A DNA stretch of 64,000 bases, from positions 2,356,001 to 2,420,000 of the forward strand of contig NZ_CP029192.1 of NCBI RefSeq assembly GCF_008642315.1, written 5' to 3'. The position numbers were made by a program, and so were the translations under genes. The notes beneath the pieces were generated by a model that was not told the origin of the DNA, did no database searches, and worked only from the letters and a program-made list of their open reading frames with translations. This document shows positions 54,924-63,353 of the stretch, one piece after another; position 1 is the stretch's first letter, and each line of letters begins with the position of its first letter. Origin of the DNA: Streptomyces venezuelae (lineage in GTDB: Bacteria > Actinomycetota > Actinomycetes > Streptomycetales > Streptomycetaceae).

Positions 54924-56153
54924 ATGCGACCCATACGTCCGCTCTTCGCTGTTCGCAGTAGGAGGAGCATGCGCTCCAGAACCTCCCCTGTGGCGGCTGT
55001 GGCGCTCGGCGCGGCGCTCGTACTGACCGCCACGGCCTGCGGTCCCAGCGAGGACAACGCCGGCGGTGACTCGTCCTCGGCCCAGCCCGGTGACAGCAAC
55101 GGCGACGACAAGATCCAGATCCCGGACGCCTGGAAGGACAAGCTCAAGGAGAACGGGATCGATCTGGACGAATGGAAGAACGGCGCCTGGAAGAACTGGA
55201 ACAAGGACGACTGGCTCCGCGAGGCCGGCGACTTCGTCAACCCGATCATCGAGGACCTGTGGGACCCGGACCGGATGCGGGACGCCGACAAGAACCCTGA
55301 CCGGGGCGTCGACGACAACGACATCTCCGGTGACCAGGGCGTCACCGACCCGACCCCCAAGCCAGTGGAGGCGGCCGCCGTGAAGGCGCCGTACCACGAC
55401 CAGGTCGCCGAGTCGGGCAAGCTCTTCTTCGACAGCCCCGAGGGTTCGATGGTCTGCTCCGCGACCGTCGTGAAGGACCCCGCCCACCCGGGCAAGTCCA
55501 ACATGGTGTGGACCGCGGGCCACTGCGTGCACGCGGGCGCCAAGGGCGGCTGGTACCGCAACATGGTCTTCGTCCCGTCGTACAACAACAGTGGCAAGTC
55601 GGTCGCCGAGCTGCAGAACGCCCCGAAGGAAGAGGTCGCTCCGTACGGCGTCTGGTGGGGCGACTGGGCGCAGACCTCCGACCAGTGGATCGAGCAGGGC
55701 GGCCCGACCGGCGGTGCGGGCGCACCGTACGACTTCGCGGTCATCCACGTGAAGCCGGAGAAGGGCAGTGAGGGCAAGTCGCTCGAGGAGACGGTCGGTT
55801 CCGCGCTCCCGGTGGACTTCAACGCCCCGGCCGTCCCGCAGATCGACACCATGACGGCGACGGGATACCCGGCGGCGCCGCCGTTCGACGGCCAGAAGCT
55901 CTTCCAGTGCGCTGACAAGCCGGGCCGGCTGTCGCTGTCGAAGCCCGACCCGACGATGTACCGCGTCGGCTGCACCATGACCGGCGGTTCGTCCGGCGGC
56001 GGCTGGGTCGCCAAGGGCCAGGACGGCAAGCCCGCGCTCGTGTCGAACACCTCCATCGGTCCGGTGACGGCGGGTTGGCTGGCCGGTCCGCGCCTCGGCA
56101 AGGAGGCCAAGGGCATCTACAGCGCGGTGAGCAAGAAGTTCGCCGACAAGTAG
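54924..56153 (+). CDS. Secreted trypsin-like serine peptidase, lipoprotein-like
   Basis: A 409-residue secreted protein. A signal peptide (SRTSPVAAVALGAALVLTATACGPS) ends in a poor lipobox, so lipid anchoring is possible but uncertain. Residues ~55-145 are a charged pro/linker region with the repeated DEWKNGAWKNW motif. The chymotrypsin-fold catalytic triad is visible: His in TAGHCVHAG (near 197), Asp in YDFAVIHVKPE (near 270), Ser in GGSSGGGW (near 355). It probably acts at the cell surface; substrate unknown. Its neighbour at 56387 is a close paralogue. ATG start after AGGGGGAA. Confidence 0.88.
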   Translation: MRPIRPLFAVRSRRSMRSRTSPVAAVALGAALVLTATACGPSEDNAGGDSSSAQPGDSNGDDKIQIPDAWKDKLKENGIDLDEWKNGAWKNWNKDDWLREAGDFVNPIIEDLWDPDRMRDADKNPDRGVDDNDISGDQGVTDPTPKPVEAAAVKAPYHDQVAESGKLFFDSPEGSMVCSATVVKDPAHPGKSNMVWTAGHCVHAGAKGGWYRNMVFVPSYNNSGKSVAELQNAPKEEVAPYGVWWGDWAQTSDQWIEQGGPTGGAGAPYDFAVIHVKPEKGSEGKSLEETVGSALPVDFNAPAVPQIDTMTATGYPAAPPFDGQKLFQCADKPGRLSLSKPDPTMYRVGCTMTGGSSGGGWVAKGQDGKPALVSNTSIGPVTAGWLAGPRLGKEAKGIYSAVSKKFADK

Positions 56154-56270
56154 GCGCGCTCCCACACGTCGACTGGTATGCCAGTCACCCGGGGGCAGGC
56201 CCAGGGCTGCCCCCTAGGGACTTCTGTACGGCGGCGGGGCGCCGGAAACCTTCACGCCCCCGCCGCCGTT

Positions 56271-56295
56271 CGTCCCCAACCCCACAGGCATAGTG
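56271..56295 (+). promoter_or_regulatory. Shared peptidase promoter motif, copy 2
   Basis: CGTCCCCAAC, 6 bp, then GGCATAGTG, 92 bp before the second peptidase gene. Identical to copy 1 in both words and spacing although the surrounding bases differ, so it was probably kept by selection after duplication. Confidence 0.62.
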
Positions 56296-56386
56296 GGGTG
56301 TTGCATCGACGCTCGACGCGGAGACCCGCGTCGACCGACATGACACGCACATGGCAGATTCACGTTCCATCGGGGGTAACAGCACC

Positions 56387-57598
56387 ATGCGTTCCACTCG
56401 TGCGCCGTTCGCGCGCAGCCGCGGACGGCGGGTGGCGCTCGCCGCCACCGGTCTCGCGGCCACTCTGGCGCTCACCGCCACGGCCTGTGGTCCCAGCGAC
56501 GACAAGGCGAGCGACAAGCCGGACGCCACCACGTCTCAGGGAGCCAACGGCTCCGACTCCGGTTCCGATGTCCAGCTTCCCGACGGCCTCGCCGACAAGC
56601 TGAAGGACAAGGGCATCGACCTGGACGACTGGAAGAACGGCGCCTGGAAGAACTGGGACAAGGGCGACTGGGTCCGGGAGGCCAAGGACTTCGCCAACCC
56701 GGTCATCGAAGGGCTCTGGAAGCCCGAGCGGATGCAGAAGGCCAAGGACCCGAACAAGACGATCGCCGCGAAGGACGCGACCGCCGATCAGGGCGCGACC
56801 GACCCGGAGCCGACGCCGGTCCAGGCCAAGCCGGAGAAGACGCCGTACCACGACAACGCCGCTCCGGTCGGCAAGATCTTCTTCGACTCCCCCGAGGGTT
56901 CGATGGTCTGCTCGGGCACCGTGGTGAAGGACCCGCGCGATCCCGGCAAGTCCAACCTCGTGTGGACCGCGGGTCACTGCGTGCACGCCGGCGCGAAGGG
57001 CGGCTGGTACCGCAACATCGCCTTCGTGCCCTCGTACAACGACCTGGGCAAGTCCGAGGCCGACCTGCGTAACGCGGCCCCGCAGGAGATTGCCCCCTAC
57101 GGCCAGTTCTGGGCCGACTGGGTCTCGACCTCCAACGAGTGGATCAACGGCGGCGGTCCGACGGGCGGCGCGGGTGCGACGTACGACTACGCCGTCATGC
57201 ACGTGAAGCCGGAGCAGGGCGACAAGTCCCTCGAAGAGACCGTCGGCAACGCGCTCGACGTCGACTTCTCGACTCCGGCCGCGCAGAGCGTGAGCTCGAT
57301 GGGCGCTTGGGGCTACCCGGCCGCTCCCCCGTACAACGGCCTGATCATGCACAAGTGTGTCGACAAGCCGGGCCGTCTCTCGCTCTCGCCGTCGCTGCCG
57401 ACGATGTACCGCATCGGCTGCACCATGACCGGCGGTTCGTCCGGCGGCGGCTGGTTCCGGGTGTCCGGCGGCAAGACCCGGCTCGTGTCGAACACCTCGA
57501 TCGGCCCGGCCGAGAACACCTGGCTGGCGGGCCCGCAGCTGGGCCGCGGCGCCGAGCAGGTCTACGACATGATGAGCAAGAAGTACGGCGCTCAGTAA
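56387..57598 (+). CDS. Secreted trypsin-like serine peptidase, lipoprotein-like (paralogue)
   Basis: A 403-residue paralogue of the peptidase at 54924-56153, with the same layout: signal peptide ending LALTATACGPS, the charged linker with DDWKNGAWKNW, and triad segments TAGHCVHAG (near 195), YDYAVMHVKPE (near 267) and GGSSGGGW (near 350). The linker lacks the paralogue's acidic run and carries more Ser/Gly. ATG start follows GGGGGTAAC. The strict conservation of the linker motif outside the catalytic domain suggests it has a role, perhaps in anchoring or inhibition. Confidence 0.88.
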   Translation: MRSTRAPFARSRGRRVALAATGLAATLALTATACGPSDDKASDKPDATTSQGANGSDSGSDVQLPDGLADKLKDKGIDLDDWKNGAWKNWDKGDWVREAKDFANPVIEGLWKPERMQKAKDPNKTIAAKDATADQGATDPEPTPVQAKPEKTPYHDNAAPVGKIFFDSPEGSMVCSGTVVKDPRDPGKSNLVWTAGHCVHAGAKGGWYRNIAFVPSYNDLGKSEADLRNAAPQEIAPYGQFWADWVSTSNEWINGGGPTGGAGATYDYAVMHVKPEQGDKSLEETVGNALDVDFSTPAAQSVSSMGAWGYPAAPPYNGLIMHKCVDKPGRLSLSPSLPTMYRIGCTMTGGSSGGGWFRVSGGKTRLVSNTSIGPAENTWLAGPQLGRGAEQVYDMMSKKYGAQ

Positions 57599-57651
57599 GC
57601 GCGCGGCCGCGCGGCCTCACCCTCGCGCGGCGCCACGGTCACTGACACGGC

Positions 57652-57687
57652 GAAGGCCCGCCCCCTTTGCGCAGGGGGCGGGCCTTC
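57652..57687. terminator. Terminator between second peptidase and hflX
   Basis: A perfect 15-bp stem (GAAGGCCCGCCCCCT and its complement, 6-nt loop) between convergent genes. Confidence 0.9.
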
Positions 57688-57733
57688 ACTTGTGCGCGTA
57701 CACCTGGCGCGCCGGTGCGTGGCGCGCCGAGGT

Positions 57734-59224
57734 TCAGTGCGCGGCCAGCACGTACGGAGCGAGCTCCGCGGCGAGTTCCTCGTGCACCTGCGCCTTGAGC
57801 AGGGTTCCGTCGGCGGTGTGCTCCTCGGAGAGCACCTCGCCCTCGGCGTGCGCCCGCGAGACGAGCTGTCCGTGCGTGTACGGAACGAGGGCCTCGATGT
57901 CGGCCTCGGGGCGCGGCAGCTCGGTGTCGATGAGCCCGAGCAGCTCCTCGATTCCGGCACCGGTCCGCGCGGAGACCGCGATGGCGTGCTTCTCGTTGCG
58001 CAGCAGCCGCTGGAGAACCAGGGGGTCCGCCGCGTCCGCCTTGTTGATCACCACGATCTCGGGCACGTCGGTCGCGCCCACGTCACGGATCACCTCGCGC
58101 ACGGCGGCGAGCTGCTCCTCGGGCACCGGATGCGAACCGTCCACCACGTGCAGGATCAGGTCGGAGTCGCCGACCTCTTCCATCGTCGAGCGGAAGGCCT
58201 CGACGAGGTGGTGCGGCAGGTGCCGGACGAACCCGACGGTGTCCGCCAGGGTGTAGACCCGGCCGCTCGGCGTCTCGGCCCTGCGGACGGTGGGGTCCAG
58301 GGTGGCGAACAGTGCGTTCTCCACCAGGACGCCCGCGCCCGTGAGGCGGTTGAGCAGCGAGGACTTGCCCGCGTTCGTGTATCCGGCGATGGCGACCGAA
58401 GGCACCTTGTTGCGCCTGCGCTCCTGGCGCTTGATGTCGCGGCCCGTCTTCATCTCCGCGATCTCCCGGCGCATCTTCGCCATCTTCTCGCGGATCCGTC
58501 GCCGGTCCGTCTCGATCTTGGTCTCACCGGGACCACGGGTGGCCATGCCGCCACCGCCGCCGCCACCCATCTGACGGGAGAGCGACTGACCCCAGCCGCG
58601 GAGCCTCGGCAGCATGTACTGCATCTGCGCGAGGGCTACCTGCGCCTTGCCCTCCCGGGACTTGGCGTGCTGGGCGAAGATGTCGAGGATCAGGGCGGTC
58701 CTGTCGACCACCTTGACCTTGACGACGTCTTCGAGGTGGATCAGCTGGCCGGGGCTCAGCTCACCGTCGCAGACGACGGTGTCGGCTCCGGTCTCGAGCA
58801 CGATGTCACGCAGCTCCAAGGCCTTGCCGGAGCCGATGTACGTCGCCGGGTCGGGCTTGTCGCGGCGCTGGACGACGCCGTCGAGCACGAGCGCGCCCGC
58901 CGTCTCGGCGAGAGCGGCCAGCTCGGCGAGGGAGTTCTCCGCATCCTGGACCGTGCCGGAAGTCCATACGCCGACGAGCACCACGCGCTCCAGACGGAGC
59001 TGTCGGTACTCGACTTCGGTGACGTCCTCGAGCTCGGTGGAGAGGCCTGCGACGCGGCGCAGAGCCGCGCGCTCGGAGCGGTCGAACTGGTCGCCGTCCC
59101 GATCTCCGTCGATCTCGTGGCTCCAGGCGACGTCCTCTTCCATCAGGGCATCGGCCCGAAGACCTTCGGGGTAGTTCTGCGCGAAGCTCTGTGCGTCCTG
59201 GGAAGGGGAAGAAGAGGAGGTCAT
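57734..59224 (-). CDS. hflX: Ribosome-associated GTPase HflX
   Basis: A 496-residue HflX. The N-terminal HflX domain carries GSGKALEL and ILDIFAQHAKSREGKAQVALAQ near 160-195, a glycine-rich loop (QMGGGGGGG) follows, then the G domain with GYTNAGKSSL near 282, the DTVGFVRHLP switch and VINKADAAD. It splits stalled 70S ribosomes under stress. Start is the ATG after TAAGGACC; an upstream in-frame start would add 21 residues. Confidence 0.95.
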   Translation of the reverse strand: MTSSSSPSQDAQSFAQNYPEGLRADALMEEDVAWSHEIDGDRDGDQFDRSERAALRRVAGLSTELEDVTEVEYRQLRLERVVLVGVWTSGTVQDAENSLAELAALAETAGALVLDGVVQRRDKPDPATYIGSGKALELRDIVLETGADTVVCDGELSPGQLIHLEDVVKVKVVDRTALILDIFAQHAKSREGKAQVALAQMQYMLPRLRGWGQSLSRQMGGGGGGGMATRGPGETKIETDRRRIREKMAKMRREIAEMKTGRDIKRQERRRNKVPSVAIAGYTNAGKSSLLNRLTGAGVLVENALFATLDPTVRRAETPSGRVYTLADTVGFVRHLPHHLVEAFRSTMEEVGDSDLILHVVDGSHPVPEEQLAAVREVIRDVGATDVPEIVVINKADAADPLVLQRLLRNEKHAIAVSARTGAGIEELLGLIDTELPRPEADIEALVPYTHGQLVSRAHAEGEVLSEEHTADGTLLKAQVHEELAAELAPYVLAAH

Positions 59225-59358
59225 TGGGTCCTTACGTCGATCCGTCGATGGGAAGGCGACGGATGCCGGATCCGTCACAGTCGACAACGCCCGATGCGGT
59301 CCGGAGATTCCCGGAACCTGCCGATCGTGCCCTGAGATGTCCCCGAGGGGATGTCCCT

Positions 59359-59407
59359 GACGGGCCCGTGCCGTCGACCTGACGATGGTTGCACGGCACG
59401 GCCCGTC
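59359..59407 (-). terminator. Hairpin between M1 peptidase and hflX
   Basis: A 15-bp stem with one bulged C (GACGGGCCCGTGCCGT with ACGGCACGGCCCGTC) and an 18-nt loop, 13 bp after the M1 peptidase stop on the minus strand. It is likely the terminator of the peptidase gene and insulates hflX. Confidence 0.68.
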
Positions 59408-59419
59408 TCGTCACCCGGG

Positions 59420-60904
59420 TTATTTCCCTGTCTTCCAGTCCGGATGCCCCGGCATCGGCGGCGTCTTCTTCCCGTAGAGCCAGCCGTCGAAGAATCCCGT
59501 GAGGTCACGGCCGGCGATCCGGGAGGCGAGCCGCACGAAGTCGGCGGTCTCGGCGTTGCCGTTGTGGTGGGCGCGGACCCAGCTTCGTTCCAGGCTCTCG
59601 AAGGCCGTGCGGCCGATCTTCTGGCGCAGGGCGTAGAGCACCAGGGCGCTGCCGTCGTAGACGACGGGGCGGAAGATGCTGATCTTCTTGCCGGGTGCGG
59701 GCGCCTTCGGCCTGGCCGGGGGCCCGCCTGCCGCGCGCCAGCCGTCCGACTGCCGGTAGGCCTGCCGCATCCGGTCGGCCAGGGGCTTGTTCGCCTTCTC
59801 CTCCGCGTAGAGGGCCTCGTACCAGGTGGCGTGGCCCTCGTTGAGCCAGAGGTCCGACCAGGTCTTCGGGCTGACGCTGTCGCCGAACCATTGGTGCGCG
59901 AGCTCGTGCACCATGATCGAGTCGACGTACCACTCCGGGAACTCGGGGCGGGTGAAGAGCTCTCTCTCGAAGAGAGAGAGCGTCTGCGTCTCCAGTTCGT
60001 AGCCGGTCTTGGCCCGGGCGATCAGGACGCCGTAGACCTCGAAGGGATAGCGGCCGACCTTCTCTTCCATCCAGCCGAGCTGCTCGGGCGTCTTCCTCAG
60101 CCACGGCTCCAGGACCTCTCGGTCCGCGGTGGGCACCACGTCGCGTACGGGGAGGCCGTGTGGCCCCTTCCTGTGCAGCACGGAGGAGCGGCCGATGGAG
60201 ACCTGGGCCAGCTCGGTCGCCATGGGGTGCTGGTGCCGGTACGCCCAGGTGGTGGCGGCGCCGTGCCGCGTCGCGCCGGCGGGGAGGCCGTTGGCGACCG
60301 CGGTGTACCCCTTGGGCGTGGTGACGCGGAACGTGAATTCCGCCTTGTCCGCCGGGTGGTCGTTGCACGGAAAGACCAGGTGGGCGGCGTCGGCCTGGTT
60401 GGCCATGGCGAGCCCGTCGTCGGTGCGCACCCAGCCTCCCTGGGTGCCCTTCGCGTACGTGGGGTCGCTGGTGTGACGGACGGTGATCCGCATCCGGTCG
60501 CCTCGTCCGACGGGCGCGGACGGCGTCACGACTAGGTCCTCACCACCGCTTTCGAAGCGTGCGCGTTCGCCGTTCACCTCGACGGAACGCACCTTGCCGT
60601 GCGCGAAGTCGAGGTTCACGCGGTCCAGGGCTTCGGTCGCCCTGGCCTCGATCTTGGTGACGGCGTCCAGCGGCTTGCGGTTGTCACCGCGGTAGGTGAA
60701 GGCGATGTCGTACGACTGCACGTCGTACCCGGGGTTGCCCAGGTGCGGGAAGAGACGGTCGCCGATGCCGAGCGGGGTGGCGGGCGAGGGTGCGCTCGCC
60801 GCGAGGAGAGCGGCGGACACGGTCGCCGCGATCAGTGCGGCGGTGGGACGAGCGGGACGGAGCGCCTTCGGCCCGGAGGCCGTGGTCCGAGGGATGAGCA
60901 GCAT
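59420..60904 (-). CDS. Secreted M1-family metallopeptidase
   Basis: A 494-residue protein with a signal peptide at about residues 1-45 (hydrophobic AALIAATVSAALLAAS). Zinc site is HELAHQWFGD near 333, with the third ligand in NEGHATWYE near 353 and a GEEDL/ YELETQTLS region in front. It is shorter than typical M1 aminopeptidases because the C-terminal helical repeats are reduced. It probably trims peptides outside the cell. I use the ATG at 60904; a TTG two codons upstream is possible. Confidence 0.9.
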   Translation of the reverse strand: MLLIPRTTASGPKALRPARPTAALIAATVSAALLAASAPSPATPLGIGDRLFPHLGNPGYDVQSYDIAFTYRGDNRKPLDAVTKIEARATEALDRVNLDFAHGKVRSVEVNGERARFESGGEDLVVTPSAPVGRGDRMRITVRHTSDPTYAKGTQGGWVRTDDGLAMANQADAAHLVFPCNDHPADKAEFTFRVTTPKGYTAVANGLPAGATRHGAATTWAYRHQHPMATELAQVSIGRSSVLHRKGPHGLPVRDVVPTADREVLEPWLRKTPEQLGWMEEKVGRYPFEVYGVLIARAKTGYELETQTLSLFERELFTRPEFPEWYVDSIMVHELAHQWFGDSVSPKTWSDLWLNEGHATWYEALYAEEKANKPLADRMRQAYRQSDGWRAAGGPPARPKAPAPGKKISIFRPVVYDGSALVLYALRQKIGRTAFESLERSWVRAHHNGNAETADFVRLASRIAGRDLTGFFDGWLYGKKTPPMPGHPDWKTGK

Positions 60905-61057
60905 GAACAACCGCTATCAGCGCGCGTCTTCCGCGTGGTGACGGCGCGCGCCGGGCCACTCGAACGAGTCGCCGTCGGGACGCCGTGCGTCCCCTCTCAG
61001 CACGCTTCGGCCGCCTCTCGGCAGGCTTCGGCCCCCTGCCGGCGAGCGTGCCGCTGT

Positions 61058-63211
61058 TCAGTGGGCGGCGGCCGCCGGATGCTGCGCGCGGCTCACGTCG
61101 TACACCCCGGGGACCTCGCGCATCGCGCGCATGAGCCCGGGAAGGTGTGCGGCGTCGGGGAGTTGGAGCGTGTACGTGTGGCGTACGCGCTGCTGGGTCG
61201 GCGGCTCCACGGTCGCCGAGATGATCGCCACGCCTTCGAGGGCGATCGCCTCGGTGAGGTCGGCGAGCAGATGCGCCCGGCCGAACGATTCGGCGATCAG
61301 GGTGACGCGGCACTCGGCGGTGTCTCCCCAACGCACGCCGATCTCCGGGCGCCCCACTTCTTTCATGCGCTCCACGGCGGGACAGCCGACCCGGTGGACG
61401 GTCACGACGCCGCCGCGGACGGCGAACGCGGTGACGTCGTCGGGTGGCACCGGCGTACAACAGCCCGCGAGGCGCACGCTCGCACCCTCGCGGTCCACGA
61501 CGGCGTTCGCCGCGGCGGGCCGCAGGGCCGCGGAGTCCTCCGGCTTGGGAACGCCCGCGGGGGTCTGCTGCGGGGGCCGCTGCGGGGACGACGTCGGCGC
61601 GGCCGCCGCGGGTGCCGGTGCGGGGTGGGTGGTGAGCCAGCGCCGGATGGCGATCCGCGCGGCAGGCGTACGCGCGTGGTCCAGCCAGTCGCGTGAGGGC
61701 CCGGACGTGGGGTCCTGGCTCATGAGCAGTTGGACGGTGTCGCCGTCCCTCAGGACCGTGCTGAGCGTCGCCAGGCGGCCGTTCACGCGTGCGCCGATGC
61801 AGGCGTGGGCGTCCTCGCCGTACTGGGCGTAGGCGGCGTCGACGCAGCTGGCGCCCGCGGGCAGGCCGAGCGTGCCGCCGTCGGGCCGGAAGACGGCGAT
61901 CTCGCGGTCCTGGGCGAGGTCCTCCCGCAGCGTCGACCAGAAGGTGTCCGGGTCGGGGGCGGCCTGTTGCCAGTCGAGGAGCCGGGAGAGCCAGCCGGGC
62001 CTGGTCGGGTCCACCCGCTCGTCGTCGGCGCCGTCGGACGGCTCCTCCGAAGGAGGAGCGTAGGGATTGTGCAGGGTGACGACGCCCGCTTCCGCGACCT
62101 GGTGCATCTGGTGCGTGCGGATGAGGACTTCGGCGACCTCTCCGTCGGACCGGGTCACGGCCGTGTGCAGCGACTGATAGAGGTTGAACTTCGGTACGGC
62201 GATGAAGTCCTTGAACTCCGAGACGACCGGGGTGAAGCAGGTGTGCAGCTCGCCCAGGACTCCGTAGCAGTCGGCGTCCTCGTTGACGAGCACGAGGAGG
62301 CGGCCGAAGTCGGAGGCGCGCAGTTCGCCGCGCTTGCGGTGCACGCGGTGGACCGAGACGGAGTGCCGGGGCCTGATGAGCACTTCGGCGGTGATGCCCG
62401 CGTCGCGCAGCACACTGCGCACCTCGCCCGCGATGTCCCCGAGAGGGTCGCCCTCGCTCTCGGCGTTGGCGGCGATCATGGCCTTGACCTGCGCGCAGTC
62501 CTCCGGGTGGAGGATCGCGAAGACGAGATCCTCCAGCTCGGTCTTGAGCGCCTGCACACCGAGGCGCTCGGCGAGCGGAATGAGCACGTCCCGGGTGACC
62601 TTGGCGATGCGGGCCTGTTTCTCGGGGCGCATGACGCCGAGCGTGCGCATGTTGTGCAGGCGGTCGGCGAGCTTGATCGACATGACGCGCACGTCGTTGC
62701 CGGTGGCGACGAGCATCTTGCGGAAGGTCTCGGGTTCGGCCGCCGCTCCGTAGTCGACCTTCTCCAGCTTCGTGACGCCGTCGACCAGATAGCAGACGTC
62801 GTCACCGAACTCGGCCCGCACCTGGTCCAGCGTGACGTCGGTGTCCTCGACGGTGTCGTGGAGCAGGGAGGCGGTCAGGGTCGTGATCTCCGCGCCGAGC
62901 TGGGCGAGGATCAGGGTCACCGCGAGCGGGTGTGTGATGTACGGCTCACCGCTCTTGCGCATCTGACCGCGGTGCGAGGACTCCGCGAGCACGTACGCGC
63001 GGCGCAGCGGCTCCAGATCGGCGTCCGGATAGTGGTTCCGGTGGGCCTCCGCCACATGGCCGATCGCGTCGGGCAGACGGTCCCGGGTGCCGGATCCGAG
63101 CAGGGCGGCCCTGCCGAGCCTGCGCAGGTCGAGACGCGCACGACCGCGCTTGCGCTGGACCCCGGGCACGGCGGGGACGGGCGTGGCAGGGTTCGTGGCC
63201 TCCGCACTCAT
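61058..63211 (-). CDS. rshA: RSH-family (p)ppGpp synthetase/hydrolase
   Basis: A 717-residue RelA/SpoT homologue; in memory this position corresponds to S. coelicolor rshA. The HD hydrolase domain is intact (SSHRGQMRKSGEPYITHP, LLHDTVEDTDVT, KLADRLHNMRTL). The synthetase domain is at about 265-390 but its first strand reads SDFGRLLVLV where the usual enzymes have DLVGIRVLV, so the arginine of that motif is replaced; the later VPKFNLYQSLHTAV motif is kept. TGS, zinc-finger-like (LAGCCTPVPPDD) and ACT domains follow. A Pro/Ala-rich linker lies near 510-550. ATG start MSAEATN. Confidence 0.9.
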   Translation of the reverse strand: MSAEATNPATPVPAVPGVQRKRGRARLDLRRLGRAALLGSGTRDRLPDAIGHVAEAHRNHYPDADLEPLRRAYVLAESSHRGQMRKSGEPYITHPLAVTLILAQLGAEITTLTASLLHDTVEDTDVTLDQVRAEFGDDVCYLVDGVTKLEKVDYGAAAEPETFRKMLVATGNDVRVMSIKLADRLHNMRTLGVMRPEKQARIAKVTRDVLIPLAERLGVQALKTELEDLVFAILHPEDCAQVKAMIAANAESEGDPLGDIAGEVRSVLRDAGITAEVLIRPRHSVSVHRVHRKRGELRASDFGRLLVLVNEDADCYGVLGELHTCFTPVVSEFKDFIAVPKFNLYQSLHTAVTRSDGEVAEVLIRTHQMHQVAEAGVVTLHNPYAPPSEEPSDGADDERVDPTRPGWLSRLLDWQQAAPDPDTFWSTLREDLAQDREIAVFRPDGGTLGLPAGASCVDAAYAQYGEDAHACIGARVNGRLATLSTVLRDGDTVQLLMSQDPTSGPSRDWLDHARTPAARIAIRRWLTTHPAPAPAAAAPTSSPQRPPQQTPAGVPKPEDSAALRPAAANAVVDREGASVRLAGCCTPVPPDDVTAFAVRGGVVTVHRVGCPAVERMKEVGRPEIGVRWGDTAECRVTLIAESFGRAHLLADLTEAIALEGVAIISATVEPPTQQRVRHTYTLQLPDAAHLPGLMRAMREVPGVYDVSRAQHPAAAAH

Positions 63212-63353
63212 GAGCACCTCCGGCTGCTTCGACCGGCGGTGTGCGGACGGCGGCGTACTCCGTCCGGGCCGGTGCTTGATGCTACCGAGCCCATCACGTG
63301 GCGCTGACCGCCTCTCGCCGAGCGTGAAACGGATCACCCATTCGAGCGACAGT

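Noticed and set aside
54545..56116. Upstream extension of the aminotransferase frame on the minus strand.
   Set aside because: It lies antisense to the first peptidase gene; a GTG with GGGAGG upstream at 54544 gives a protein of normal size for the family.
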